From: Rhodocyclaceae bacterium | Lineage (GTDB): Bacteria; Pseudomonadota; Gammaproteobacteria; Burkholderiales; Rhodocyclaceae | DNA length: 34,738 nt | Assembly (NCBI GenBank): GCA_016791105.1 | Contig: JAEUNM010000074.1 | Coordinates: 1 to 34,738, forward strand | Reading direction: 5' to 3' | In this document: piece by piece, positions 23,784 to 32,670 of the stretch | How the letters are laid out: each line of letters starts with the position of its first letter | Numbering within the stretch: position 1 is the first letter of the stretch | Position numbers and translations under genes: made by a program | The notes under the pieces: model-generated | Databases searched by the model: none | Seen by the model: the letters and a program-made list of their open reading frames with translations, nothing else | Told to the model about the DNA's origin: nothing

Positions 23784-24602
23784 ATGAAAAGACTATTGTG
23801 TGCGGCCGGGCTGGGGCTGGCGGCGCCGTTGGCATCGGCGTCTGCGTTTCTGGATCAGTTCGATACCCTGGATGGCGCGTTCTGGTATGTGGCGGACGGC
23901 TGGCATAACGGCCCACCGTTCAATGTGGGCTGGCGTGCCGACCATGCCCAGGCTGGCGGCGGCCAGCTCGTGCTCGGCATCGACGCCACGTCCTGTCCGG
24001 CGGGCTGTTCCGGGTTGCCCTATGCCTCGGCCAATGTCGCCAGCAATGCCGTGTATGGCTACGGCAGCGTGCGCGGCCGGCTGCAGGCGGCGGCCGGCGC
24101 GGGGCTGGTGACTTCGCTATTCACCTATGTCGGGCCGGATTCCGGCCACGCCCACGATGAAATCGACATCGAAATATTGGGCCAGGACACCACCCGCGTG
24201 CAGTTCAATTTTTTTGCCGCCGGTTCCACCGGCAACGAGTACGTGGTGGACCTCGGCTTCGATGCCAGCGCGGCCATGCACGACTATGCTTTCGCCTGGT
24301 CGCCGACGGGCATCGCCTGGTACGTCGATGGCGTGCTGCGCCACACCGTGTCGGCGGCGAGCGTGACACTGCCGTCCATTCCCGGCCAGGTAATGGTCAA
24401 CCTGTGGGCGGTGGATGGCTCGGCCACCGCCTGGGCCGGAACTTACGACGGCACGCCCGCCCTCGCGCGCTACGACTACGTGGGCTTCACGCCGCTTGCC
24501 GCGGTGCGTGAAACCGGCGTGCTTGCCCTGCTCGTGCTGGGGCTGCCGCTTGTGCTTGGGTGCAGCTTGCGCGGCCGCGGGCAGAACGGCCGCGCCGGCT
24601 GA
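23784..24602 (+). CDS. Exported GH16-family glycosidase with degenerate PEP-CTERM-like tail
   Basis: The 272-residue product has a signal peptide (MKRLLCAAGLGLAAPLASASA) and a GH16 beta-jellyroll domain. The catalytic motif HDEIDIEILG sets nucleophile E126, D128 and acid/base E130; W-Y-V-D-G near 179-183 is also typical. Likely substrates are beta-glucans or other matrix polysaccharides outside the cytoplasm. The C-terminus has the three-part plan of a sorting tail: V-R-E-T (241-244), a hydrophobic helix (GVLALLVLGLPLVLG), then an Arg-containing end. The PEP core, however, reads RET. GGGGGG lies just before the ATG at 23784. It is divergent from two exosortase-A hydrolases, which supports a surface-polysaccharide role. 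Confidence 0.87.
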   Translation: MKRLLCAAGLGLAAPLASASAFLDQFDTLDGAFWYVADGWHNGPPFNVGWRADHAQAGGGQLVLGIDATSCPAGCSGLPYASANVASNAVYGYGSVRGRLQAAAGAGLVTSLFTYVGPDSGHAHDEIDIEILGQDTTRVQFNFFAAGSTGNEYVVDLGFDASAAMHDYAFAWSPTGIAWYVDGVLRHTVSAASVTLPSIPGQVMVNLWAVDGSATAWAGTYDGTPALARYDYVGFTPLAAVRETGVLALLVLGLPLVLGCSLRGRGQNGRAG

Positions 24603-24724
24603 ATCGCCACGTCGCGCGGCCCGGCCGGGCGTGGCGGTGGGTACAACATTGCGGCCGCGGCGCCGCGCGGGCCGCATTGCGCCTATCATCGCGCCCTTGC
24701 CGGATTGTCCTTTCCCTGCCAGCA

Positions 24725-25525
24725 ATGGATTTCAAAAAGACTGCGCGATCGTTCGAAAGCGCGCTCAAGCCGCTTTTTTACGAAGTCGTGTTCGGCCTGT
24801 TCACGCCGGCCAAAGTGAGCTGCGTGAATTTCGGCTATGCGCCGATTACGCCGGGGCTGGCGGCGCATTACCCGAACCCGGACGAAGCGCTGCAGTATGA
24901 GTTGTACTGGCAAACATTTGCGCTGCTCGAGCGGCAACTGAGCGCGCAGCAGGTGCTGTGCGAAATTTCCTGCGGCCGTGGCGGCGGCCTGGCGTTTTTG
25001 CGCGGCAGCACCGCTGCCCGGCTGATCGGCCTGGAAAGGTCCTGGTTCGCGTGCCGCCATGCCCGCCGACGCTTCGGGCTGGACGTGCGCGCGGCCGTGG
25101 CGCCGAAACTGCCGCTGGCCGCGCAATCGGTGAATGTGTTTCTGTGCGTGGATTCGGCACACATTTACCATACGCCCGAGTTCGTCGCCGAACTTGTGCG
25201 CTGTCTGAAGCCTGGCGGCTGCGTGCTGCTGGCGGACCGAAATCGCGGCGCGCCTGACTACGTGCGGAAAATGATCCACAAGCGCCATGCCGCCGCCGGC
25301 CTGACCCTGGACACCTGGCGCGACATAGGCGCCAATGCCCTGCAGGCGCTGTATCTCGACGAGGCGCGCAAACAGCAATTGCTGCGCGCATTGCCGCCGC
25401 TTCCGGGGCTGCGTGCCAAAGCGGAAAATTTCGCCGGCCTGATCGGCAGCCAGAAACACCAGGACATGGAACGTGGCGAGGTGAGCTATTTCCTCATGCG
25501 CTCCACCAAACCGGACCAAGCTTGA
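24725..25525 (+). CDS. Class I SAM-dependent methyltransferase
   Basis: The 266-residue protein has a Rossmann methyltransferase core: motif I VLCEISCGRGGGLAFL (about 78-94), a D/E-ended second strand (LIGLERS), motif with VNVFLCVDSAHIYH (about 138-151), and LKPGGCVLLAD (about 161-171). The pattern recalls lipid/polyketide O-methyltransferases of the phthiotriol type, but the substrate is unknown. Start ATG 24725 has no clear Shine-Dalgarno. It lies on the same strand as the GH16 gene after a 122-bp gap with no gene. Confidence 0.82.
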   Translation: MDFKKTARSFESALKPLFYEVVFGLFTPAKVSCVNFGYAPITPGLAAHYPNPDEALQYELYWQTFALLERQLSAQQVLCEISCGRGGGLAFLRGSTAARLIGLERSWFACRHARRRFGLDVRAAVAPKLPLAAQSVNVFLCVDSAHIYHTPEFVAELVRCLKPGGCVLLADRNRGAPDYVRKMIHKRHAAAGLTLDTWRDIGANALQALYLDEARKQQLLRALPPLPGLRAKAENFAGLIGSQKHQDMERGEVSYFLMRSTKPDQA

Positions 25526-25998
25526 TTTACCGGCGGGGTGTGGGGCTGCCGGTGCGAAAGCCGCGTTTGCCGGCCTGTTGCAGCGCGCAAACGACTACCC
25601 TGAAAGGGCTAGCCGATCGCATCCGCAGCGGTGCCGCCAAGCGATTGAAAATCCATCGGTTTGGCGGGAATGCCGAGGCTCGCGGCAGGTCTGGGCGGAA
25701 TTTTTGCACTGCAATGTGCTATTTCCAAATAGTCGTTCAGCGACTTGCATATCGCGTCGCGGCAAATATGCTTGCGCACTTGGCCGCCGCCACACGGCCC
25801 GAAGTACGGCGCGAACTTTGTCAAAATTTGCAGAAATGTTTTGCCGCCTCTATGTCCGGAATGTTGCAACCCCGTCTGTTCTGTTCTGCCGGCCCGGAAA
25901 CATGATCGTCCCGGCCCGGTTTTGGTCCGAGTTCCGGCCTGCGCTGGGCGCGTGGCGCGGGGACTATCGAGTGCAGCCCGGCGGCCGGAGTTTCCGCC
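25526..25998. other. Gene-free interval upstream of narX
   Basis: No frame looks coding. The middle (about 25700-25780) is somewhat AT-richer and probably contains the narX promoter. I find only a tiny GTCG/CGAC hairpin (25732-25744) and no convincing FNR-type or paired NarL sites. Confidence 0.5.
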
Positions 25999-27819
25999 TT
26001 GGCTGAACATTCGCACAGCGGCGAGCTGCCGGCAGCGCCGCGCAAACGCCGGTGGTCCATCGTGCTGCATCTGGGCTTGTCCCTGGCGGCAATGGCGGCG
26101 CTGGCGCTGGTATTCATTTTTGCGTCGGCCTACATCCTGCGCCAATCTTCCGGCCAAGCCGCGGCCATTAACGTGGCCGGATCGCTGCGCATGCAGACCT
26201 ATGCGATAGGCGTGGAACTGGCACAGCCGCGTGACCCCGCTGCGCGCCGAGCGGCGGTGCGCAATGCGCTGGCGGGTTTTTCCGCGCGCTACGACAGCCC
26301 GGCGTTGCAGGCGGTGTTGCCGAACGACCTGGATTCACCGCTCTACGCGAGCTATGCGGAGGCAGGCAATTACTGGCTGGAAAGCTTCAGGCCGCTTGCG
26401 CTGGCGCTGCTGGAGGCCGATCCCCCGCAGGCGGCACTGCAGATTGCCCCGCATATCGAGCAGCAGGTGGAACGCATCGACCGCCTGGTGAAATTGATCG
26501 AACTCGATCTCGAAGCGCGCCTGAACGCCCTGCGCATTTTGCAGGCGGTATCGCTGCTCTTGCTGTGTGTCGTCACCGCCTTGATGGCGCTCAATATTTA
26601 CCGCCAGGTTCTGGCGCCCATTGCCGAATTGTTGCGCTGTGCCGCGGCGGTGCGGCGTGGCGATTTTTCCGTGCAGGTGGCGGCGCGCGGCGGCAGCGAT
26701 CTGGCCGAACTGGGCGAAGCATTCAACATCATGGTGCGCGACCTGTCGAACAGCTATGCCGACCTGGAGGCGCGGGTGCGCGACAAGACCGCGCTATTGG
26801 AACGCAGCAATCAGTCCCTGGGCCTGCTCTACGACATTACCCGCACGCTCGCCGAGGCGTCGTCCACCGCCGAGGCTTTGCGCGCCGTATTGCGCCAGAC
26901 CGAGCGCGTGACCGGCGTCGAGCGCGGCCGGGTGGTCGATTGCGAGGCGGCGGAAGCCCCGCCGCTGGCCGCGCAAGCCACCGCCGCGACCGCAGCCGAG
27001 CCGCCGTCACAAGCCGCCACGACCCTGCAATATGCACTGGGCGGCGACGCGGACAGCCGGACGTATCTGGAATTCGACCTGCCCGCCGGTCGCGAACTGG
27101 ACGACACCGGGCATAAATTGCTGCAGGCGGTGGGCCGCCACGTCGGCGCGGCGCTGGCGGCGCGCGCCGGCGCCGAAGAGCGCCATCGACTGGCGCTGCT
27201 GGATGAGCGCGCGGTGATCGCGCGCGAACTGCACGATTCCCTGGCGCAGGCGCTGGCTTACCAGAAAATCCAGGTATCCCGCATCAACGCCTTGCTGGCG
27301 CGCGGGCAGCCCGGCAGCGAGGTGCAGGACGCCATGGACGAACTGAAAACCGGGCTCAACGACGCCTCGCGCCAATTGCGCGAATTGCTCGCCACTTTCC
27401 GCCTGCGCATGGACGGGCGTGGACTGGCGGCTGCGCTGGCGGCCACGGTGGAAGAATTCCGCCGTCGCGGTGGTTTCGCGATCCGGCTCGAAAATCGCCT
27501 CGGCCAGCGCCAGCTTGGGTCGGGCCAGGAAATTCATGTACTGCATGTGGTGCGCGAAGCACTTAGCAATATCGAGCGCCACGCCGCCGCCAAACGCGTA
27601 TCGGTGCGGCTGGAATGGCGCGCCGGCGCCCGCGTGGGGGTGCTGATCGAGGACGACGGGCTGGGAATTGGCGTCGCGCAAGCGCGGCCGCAACACTATG
27701 GCATGGCGATCATGCGCGACCGCGCCCATAGTCTGGGCGGAGAGCTTAAGATTTCCACCGGTGCGAGCGGCGGCACTTGCATCGAAATGGAATTTCCCGC
27801 GCAGCACGGCACGCAATGA
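25999..27819 (+). CDS. narX: NarX/NarQ-type nitrate/nitrite sensor histidine kinase
   Basis: The 606-residue membrane kinase has TM1 (about 20-47), a periplasmic sensor with the NarX P-box INVAGSLRMQTYAI (57-70) that binds nitrate in relatives, and TM2 (about 180-200). A HAMP domain (about 201-255) and a short GAF-like region (about 275-390) follow. The HisKA_3 box ARELHDSLAQAL has His412. The ATPase part has VREALSNIERHAAA and IEDDGLGIG. The start is TTG at 25999: GGAG lies 9 bases upstream, the nearest in-frame stop is at 25903, and there is no in-frame ATG before the TM segment. It is followed after 50 bp by narL. Nitrate specificity is inferred from the P-box. Confidence 0.92.
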   Translation: MAEHSHSGELPAAPRKRRWSIVLHLGLSLAAMAALALVFIFASAYILRQSSGQAAAINVAGSLRMQTYAIGVELAQPRDPAARRAAVRNALAGFSARYDSPALQAVLPNDLDSPLYASYAEAGNYWLESFRPLALALLEADPPQAALQIAPHIEQQVERIDRLVKLIELDLEARLNALRILQAVSLLLLCVVTALMALNIYRQVLAPIAELLRCAAAVRRGDFSVQVAARGGSDLAELGEAFNIMVRDLSNSYADLEARVRDKTALLERSNQSLGLLYDITRTLAEASSTAEALRAVLRQTERVTGVERGRVVDCEAAEAPPLAAQATAATAAEPPSQAATTLQYALGGDADSRTYLEFDLPAGRELDDTGHKLLQAVGRHVGAALAARAGAEERHRLALLDERAVIARELHDSLAQALAYQKIQVSRINALLARGQPGSEVQDAMDELKTGLNDASRQLRELLATFRLRMDGRGLAAALAATVEEFRRRGGFAIRLENRLGQRQLGSGQEIHVLHVVREALSNIERHAAAKRVSVRLEWRAGARVGVLIEDDGLGIGVAQARPQHYGMAIMRDRAHSLGGELKISTGASGGTCIEMEFPAQHGTQ

Positions 27820-27869
27820 ATCGCGGCCCGCGCGACGGCCGCAACAGCGCTTCGGAACGAGGGCCAATA

Positions 27870-28526
27870 ATGCGCGAGGACGGTGTGGCGACGAGCGTGG
27901 TGGTGATCGACGACCACCCCTTGTTTCGCAAAGGCGTGGCACAACTGCTCGCGATGGACGACAGCTTCACGCTGGCCGGCGAGGCATCCAGCGGGGAGGA
28001 CGGCGTAGAACTTGCGCTGGCCGTGGACCCCGACCTGATTCTGCTCGATCTCAACATGAAGGGCATGAGCGGCAACGCCACCCTGCGCGCCCTGCGCGAC
28101 GCCGGGGCGGGCGCGCGCATCATCATGCTGACCGTGTCCGACCATCCGGATGACATCGTGAGCGCCATACGCGCCGGTGCGGACGGCTATCTGGTGAAGG
28201 ACATGGAGCCAGAAGCTCTGCTCGCTGCGCTGAAAGAGGCCATGGCCGGCCGCGTTGCCATCAGCGAGCGGCTGGGCGGACTGCTGGCGACCGCCCTGCG
28301 TGCCGAAGCGCAGGCCGCCGGGCGCAACCTGGGCGTGTTGACCGAGCGCGAGCGGGCCATTTTGCGCTGTCTGGCGAACGGGAAATCGAACAAGCTCATC
28401 GCGCGCGATCTGGAAATTGCCGAAGGTACGGTCAAGGTGCACATCAAAAATCTGCTCAAGAAGCTCAGTTTCCGTTCCCGCGTCGAAGCCGCCATCTGGG
28501 CCGTCGAAAACGGCATGCGCAGTTGA
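27870..28526 (+). CDS. narL: NarL-family response regulator
   Basis: The 218-residue protein has a receiver domain (about 8-125) with acidic pair D14/D15, phospho-acceptor D60 in LILLDLNMKGMSG, T88 and K110, all conserved. A LuxR/NarL-type DNA-binding domain (about 153-213: LTERERAILRCLANGKSNKLIARDL, TVKVHIKNLLKKL) follows. It is the partner of the kinase upstream. GAGGG 8 bases before the ATG sets the start. NarL regulates anaerobic respiration in relatives; the target genes are not in the window unless glgX is one. Confidence 0.93.
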   Translation: MREDGVATSVVVIDDHPLFRKGVAQLLAMDDSFTLAGEASSGEDGVELALAVDPDLILLDLNMKGMSGNATLRALRDAGAGARIIMLTVSDHPDDIVSAIRAGADGYLVKDMEPEALLAALKEAMAGRVAISERLGGLLATALRAEAQAAGRNLGVLTERERAILRCLANGKSNKLIARDLEIAEGTVKVHIKNLLKKLSFRSRVEAAIWAVENGMRS

Positions 28527-28584
28527 AGCCCGGCGCATTGTGTGCGGCCGGCAAGCGGGCAGGTCCGCGCGCTGCGATACGGCC

Positions 28585-30681
28585 ATGGAAGTTCTGAAAT
28601 CCATGCGGCGCGGCCGCGCCTGGCCGCTGGGCGCGCACTGGGATGGGGCCGGCGTCAATTTCGCAGTGTTTTCGCAGGTGGCGCAAAAGGTGGAACTATG
28701 CCTGTTCGATTCCACCGGCCGCATCGAACAGTCGCGCACCCCCTTGCCCGGCCACAGCCACGACATCTGGCACGGCTATTTGCCGGCGGCGCGGTCCGGC
28801 CTGGTGTATGGCCTGCGCGTACATGGGCCGTGGCGGCCGGATCGCGGCCACCGCTGCAATCCCAACAAGGTGCTGCTGGACCCCTACGCGCGCGAAATCG
28901 TCGGCGATTTCGCCTGGCACGACGAACATTTTGGTGCCGACCTGCGCCATGGCCGGCACATGGACAATGCCGACAACGCGGCTGTGGCGCTCAAGGCGCG
29001 GGTGGTGGCAGACGACTTCGACTGGCGCGGCGATGCCCCGCCCGATACGCCGCTGGCCGACAGCCTGCTGTACGAATTGCACGTGCGCGGCTTCACCAAG
29101 CAGCACGCAGGCGTGCCGCCGGAATTGCGCGGTACCTTCGCCGGGCTGGCCAGCGAGACGGCCATTGCGCACTTGCGCCGGCTGGGGGTGACCGCCGTGA
29201 ACCTGCTGCCGGTGCAGCAGCACCTGAGCGAACAGCGGCTGGCCGAACTGGGGCTCAGCAATTATTGGGGCTACAACACCATAGGGTTTTTTTGCCCCGA
29301 TCCGCGCCTGGCTTCGGGTGCCGGGGCGCTGTCCGCGCGCGACGAATTCCGCGCCATGGTGCGCAGCCTGCACAGGGCGGGCATAGAGGTGATATTGGAC
29401 GTGGTGTACAACCACACCGCCGAAGGCAACGAACACGGCCCCACGCTAAGCTTTCGCGGTCTCGACAATTCCGCCTATTACCGCCTGCAGCCGCACGCGC
29501 GCATGCATTACGAAAATGCCAGCGGCTGCGGCAATACGCTGGATTTGCGCCACCCGCGCGTGCTGCAACTGGTGATGGACAGTTTGCGCTACTGGGCCGG
29601 CGAAATGCATGTGGATGGTTTCCGCTTCGATCTGGCGCCGGTGCTGGGCCGCGGCGACCACGGCTTCGACGCGCGCGCGGCGTTTTTTACCGCTATCGCG
29701 CAAGACCCACTGCTGGCGCGCCTGAAACTGATTGCCGAGCCCTGGGATTTGGGCCCCGACGGCTACCAGTTGGGCGCCTTTCCGCCCGGCTGGCTGGAAT
29801 GGAACGACCGCTTTCGCGACACCATGCGCGCCTTCTGGGTGCATAGGTCCAGCACCCGCGGCGAATTCGCGCTGCGCCTGTGCGGCTCGTCGGACATATT
29901 TCAGGCGCGCGGGCGCATGCCTGCCGCGAGCATCAATTACTGCGTGTCGCACGACGGCTTCACCCTGGCCGACCTGGTGAGCCATCAGCACAAGCACAAC
30001 CACGCCAACCGCGAAGATAACCGCGACGGCCATTCGCACAACCTGAGCGCCAATTTCGGTGCCGAAGGCGCTACCGACGACGCGGCCATCAACGAGCGGC
30101 GCGGCCGCGTGAAGCGCGCCTTGCTGGCCACCGTACTGCTCGCGCAAGGCACACCCATGCTCGCTGCCGGCGACGAAATGGGGCACAGCCAGGGCGGCAA
30201 CAACAACCCCTACTGCCAGGACAATGCCACCACCTGGCTGGACTGGTCGCGCGCCGACGCGGGCTTGATTGCATACACCGCGCGCCTCGCGCGCCTGCGC
30301 CGGGCCGCCGGACTGCACGCCGAGTGCTGGTACGACGGCCTGCCGGATCGGCACGGCCTGCCCGACCTGTCCTGGCTGGACGCGCACGGCGACGTGATCG
30401 CGCACGACGCCTGGCACGTGCCGGACCGCCACGTGCTGGGCTGCCTGATGGGCCGGCCGGCGCGCTGCAAGGCGCCGCTGTTGTTGCTCATCAATTCGCA
30501 CGACGTCGCGACCGAATTCTCCCTGCCCGGCGGGGTGTGGCAGGTGTTGCTGGCGAGTGCCGATGAGCCGGCCGCGGCAGGCTGGCACGAGGGCCGCCGC
30601 GCGCTGCCGCTGCCCGCCCACAGCCTGGTATTGCTGGGCGCCGCCGGGCATGACCTGGATGTGGCCGAGCCCGCCGCCTGA
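28585..30681 (+). CDS. glgX: Glycogen debranching enzyme GlgX
   Basis: The 698-residue enzyme hydrolyses alpha-1,6 branch points of limit dextrins during glycogen breakdown in the cytoplasm. An N-terminal CBM48-like part (GAHWDGAGVNFAVFS, about 15-100) is followed by a GH13 barrel: DVVYNHTAEG (272-281), nucleophile D349 in DGFRFDL, acid/base E385 in LIAEPWD, and H456/D457 in CVSHDG. GNNNPYCQDN and TTWLDW are GlgX hallmarks. The ATG at 28585 is 58 bp after narL with a weak ribosome site. Other glycogen genes are absent from the window, so this is a lone glgX in a regulator cluster. Confidence 0.95.
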   Translation: MEVLKSMRRGRAWPLGAHWDGAGVNFAVFSQVAQKVELCLFDSTGRIEQSRTPLPGHSHDIWHGYLPAARSGLVYGLRVHGPWRPDRGHRCNPNKVLLDPYAREIVGDFAWHDEHFGADLRHGRHMDNADNAAVALKARVVADDFDWRGDAPPDTPLADSLLYELHVRGFTKQHAGVPPELRGTFAGLASETAIAHLRRLGVTAVNLLPVQQHLSEQRLAELGLSNYWGYNTIGFFCPDPRLASGAGALSARDEFRAMVRSLHRAGIEVILDVVYNHTAEGNEHGPTLSFRGLDNSAYYRLQPHARMHYENASGCGNTLDLRHPRVLQLVMDSLRYWAGEMHVDGFRFDLAPVLGRGDHGFDARAAFFTAIAQDPLLARLKLIAEPWDLGPDGYQLGAFPPGWLEWNDRFRDTMRAFWVHRSSTRGEFALRLCGSSDIFQARGRMPAASINYCVSHDGFTLADLVSHQHKHNHANREDNRDGHSHNLSANFGAEGATDDAAINERRGRVKRALLATVLLAQGTPMLAAGDEMGHSQGGNNNPYCQDNATTWLDWSRADAGLIAYTARLARLRRAAGLHAECWYDGLPDRHGLPDLSWLDAHGDVIAHDAWHVPDRHVLGCLMGRPARCKAPLLLLINSHDVATEFSLPGGVWQVLLASADEPAAAGWHEGRRALPLPAHSLVLLGAAGHDLDVAEPAA

Positions 30682-30689
30682 ATCGAGCG

Positions 30690-31422
30690 CGCTTTTCTGG
30701 GGGGGCGGGCGTCCCGCCCGCCTGCTGTGTGGGGTGCAATCGCGGGCGAGACGCCCGCGCCCCCAGGGGGCTGCGTCGGCGCGGGCGCGTCTGCCTTGCC
30801 GCACCTCCAGGTGCGCGAGGTTTTTTAGGGGGGGGCGTCCTGCCCGCCTGCGGTGTGGGGTGCGATCGCGGGCGAGACGCCCGCGCCCCCAGGTGGGGGC
30901 TGCGTCGGCGCGGGCGCGTCTGCCCTGCCGCAGGTCCAGGTGCGCGAGGTCTTTTGGGGAGGGGCGGGCGTCCCGCCCGCCTGCGGTGTGGGGTGCGATC
31001 GCGGGCGAGACGCCCGCGCCCCCAGGTGGGGGCTGCGTCGGCGCGGGCGCGTCTGCCTTGCCGCACCGCCAGGTGCGCGCGGTCTTTTGGGGGGGGCGGG
31101 CGTCCCGCCCGCCTGCTGTGTGGGGTGCGATCGCGGGCGAGACGCCCGCGCCCCCAGGTGGGGCTGCGTCGGCGCGGGCGCGTCTGCCTTGCCGCACGTC
31201 CAGGTGCGCGAGGTTTTTTGGGGGGGTGGGCGTCCCGCCCGCCTGCTGTGTGGGGTGCGATTGCGGGCGAGGCGCCCGCGCCCCCAGGTGGGGGCTGCGT
31301 CGGCGCCGGTGCGTCTGCCTTGCCGCACTTCCAGGTGCGCGAGGTTTTCTGGGGGGGCGGGCGTCCCGCCCGCCTGCGGTTAGAGAGGCATGGCGTGCGG
31401 GCGAGCCGCCCACACCCCCAGC
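30690..31422. repeat. ~130-bp GC-rich tandem array, five copies plus a partial sixth
   Basis: The anchor TGTGGGG lies at 30728, 30854, 30987, 31119 and 31249, giving periods of 126, 133, 132 and 130 bp. Each unit holds a T-run followed by a G-run, the dyad GCGGGCG-TCC-CGCCCGC, the anchor with GCGATCGC (changed in the first and fifth), the dyad GCGGGCG-AGA-CGCCCGC, a CCCCCAGGTGGGG-like block and a CCAGGTGCGC end. Length variation comes mainly from the homopolymer runs. Long open frames here are by-products of composition. No gene is supported between 30682 and 31508. Confidence 0.92.
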
Positions 31423-31508
31423 GCCATGGCCTGCGCATACGAGCCCAGGCGCGAAGTGCGAAAATGCCATGTGCCGCGCATTGCGCGGGTAGCCGGGAGA
31501 TGAGCGAC

Positions 31509-31736
31509 ATGCCCTTGATACTCGATCCGAATTTTCACGACCCGAACCGCAAGGCCCAGCATGACTATGACTGTGGCGACGAGTTTTTCGAAATGCTGTG
31601 CGAGGCGCACCGCGACTTGAGCGACGAACAGGCCGCCGCCTTCGATGCCCGGCTAATACTGGTGCTGGCCAATCACGTCGGCGACCTGAGCCTGTTGCGC
31701 GAGGCCATGCGGGTTGCGAGTGAAGCTGCGCGTTAG
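31509..31736 (+). CDS. Small DUF2783-like protein
   Basis: The 75-residue acidic product (PLILDPNFHDPN..., DEFFEMLCEAHRDLSDEQAAAFDARL, LVLANHVGDLSLLREAM) matches the pattern of DUF2783 proteins: a short helical domain with an A-H-x-x-L-S and an L-A-N-H-V-G-D motif. Function is unknown. GGGAG at 31495-31499 touches an upstream ATG (31500) but is 9 bases from the ATG at 31509, so the latter is the better start; using 31500 would add MSD. It lies between the array and a strong terminator-like hairpin. Confidence 0.75.
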   Translation: MPLILDPNFHDPNRKAQHDYDCGDEFFEMLCEAHRDLSDEQAAAFDARLILVLANHVGDLSLLREAMRVASEAAR

Positions 31737-31798
31737 TGCGTGCGTTGGCGCAGGCGCGCGGCATCATGTCCCGCACGCCAGCGCCGCCACGGCTTCCC

Positions 31799-31828
31799 GG
31801 CCGCCGCCTGGGCGCGCAGGCGGCGGCC
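31799..31828 (+). terminator. 12-bp perfect hairpin followed by TTT
   Basis: GGCCGCCGCCTG (31799-31810) and CAGGCGGCGGCC (31817-31828) pair perfectly around a 6-nt loop, followed by TTTGCCCC. It lies 62 bp after the DUF2783 stop and separates it from the AT-rich ectR promoter region. The T-run is short, so termination is probable but not assured. Confidence 0.6.
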
Positions 31829-31925
31829 TTTGCCCCAGGGGTTGGGTCGGCAGAAAATGATTTCAATTAAAAAGAGCTTCTGTAAATATATTTCGTGATA
31901 AACGATTTTGAGTTGATGGTATCCG

Positions 31926-31958
31926 CCTGCCGCACGGGCAGGCAGGATTGCCCTGCGG
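31926..31958 (+). promoter_or_regulatory. Overlapping, mutually exclusive dyads just upstream of ectR
   Basis: The dyad CCTGCC/GGCAGG (31926-31942) and a longer one, CCGCA-c-GGGCA (31930-31940) against TGCCC-TGCGG (31949-31958), share bases 31930-31942, so only one can form at a time. The second ends 8 bases before the ATG at 31967. It may be a MarR-type operator or a leader structure. Upstream, 31850-31915 is AT-rich and probably holds the promoter. Confidence 0.4.
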
Positions 31959-31966
31959 ACGGCGCG

Positions 31967-32614
31967 ATGAGCGCGGCATGGCCGAACGGCGATGAATCCT
32001 CCGCAGCAGGCGCGCCACCGACCGCGCCTGCGGGCGGAGTGGAAGATTTCAAACCCAGCGCGCTGGACGTCGCAGCGCCGGGTTTGTTTGCGCAATCAGA
32101 ATCCACCGCACCGCCGCCACGCTATGAATTGCGCGTCGTGCAGGCGCTGCGCCAGATCGTGCACGGCGTCGAGCTTTACTCCAAGCGCATGGCGGCAACC
32201 AGCCAGATCACGCTGCCGCAGCTCGCATGCCTGCACAGCGTGGTCAGTCTCGGCCCGCTTACGGCGGGCGCGATCGGGCGTCAAATCCACCTGAGTGCCA
32301 GCACCGTGGTGGGCATCCTCGACCGCCTTGAGGAAAAAGGTCTGGTGCTGCGCGAACGCGACCGGCACGACCGGCGCGTGGTGCATATAAGTGCCACGCC
32401 CAAGGGCTGCGAGGTCGCGGCGCGGGCACCTTCGCCGCTGCAGCAGCATCTGGCCGAGGCGATCACTGCGCTGCCGGAGCTTGAACAGGCGACCATCGCG
32501 CTGGCGCTGGAACGCGTGGTCGAGTTCATGGAAAAGGGCGTCGCGCAAGTGAAGCAGAAACCGGTGGCGCCGGAGGGCGCGCACCCGGAACACGGACCCC
32601 CGCGGGACGACTGA
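31967..32614 (+). CDS. ectR: MarR-family regulator of ectoine genes (EctR)
   Basis: The 215-residue protein has a MarR winged helix (about 52-190): ELRVVQALRQIVHGVELYSKRM, I-T-L-P-Q-L-A-C-L, G-P-L-T-A-G-A-I-G-R-Q-I-H-L-S-A-S-T-V-V-G-I-L-D-R-L, and RDRHDRRVVHI. The style matches EctR, which represses ectABC in halotolerant bacteria. It stands directly upstream of ectA (56 bp, with a GCCGGC-AA-GCCGGC palindrome between). The start is uncertain: I prefer ATG 31967 because upstream sequence is AT-rich and dyad-bearing, but GTG 31895 and ATG 31916 are in frame. No start has a good ribosome site. The first 50 residues are low-complexity. Confidence 0.85.
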   Translation: MSAAWPNGDESSAAGAPPTAPAGGVEDFKPSALDVAAPGLFAQSESTAPPPRYELRVVQALRQIVHGVELYSKRMAATSQITLPQLACLHSVVSLGPLTAGAIGRQIHLSASTVVGILDRLEEKGLVLRERDRHDRRVVHISATPKGCEVAARAPSPLQQHLAEAITALPELEQATIALALERVVEFMEKGVAQVKQKPVAPEGAHPEHGPPRDD

Positions 32615-32670
32615 GCAGAGCCGGCAAGCCGGCCATCGTTCCGGGCGTCCCGCAGGATAGGAGACGAGGA

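Noticed and set aside
29446..31866. 806-codon minus-strand open frame
   Set aside because: It is antisense to glgX and runs through the 130-bp array. Its Arg/Pro-rich translation reflects repeats and GC skew, not a protein.
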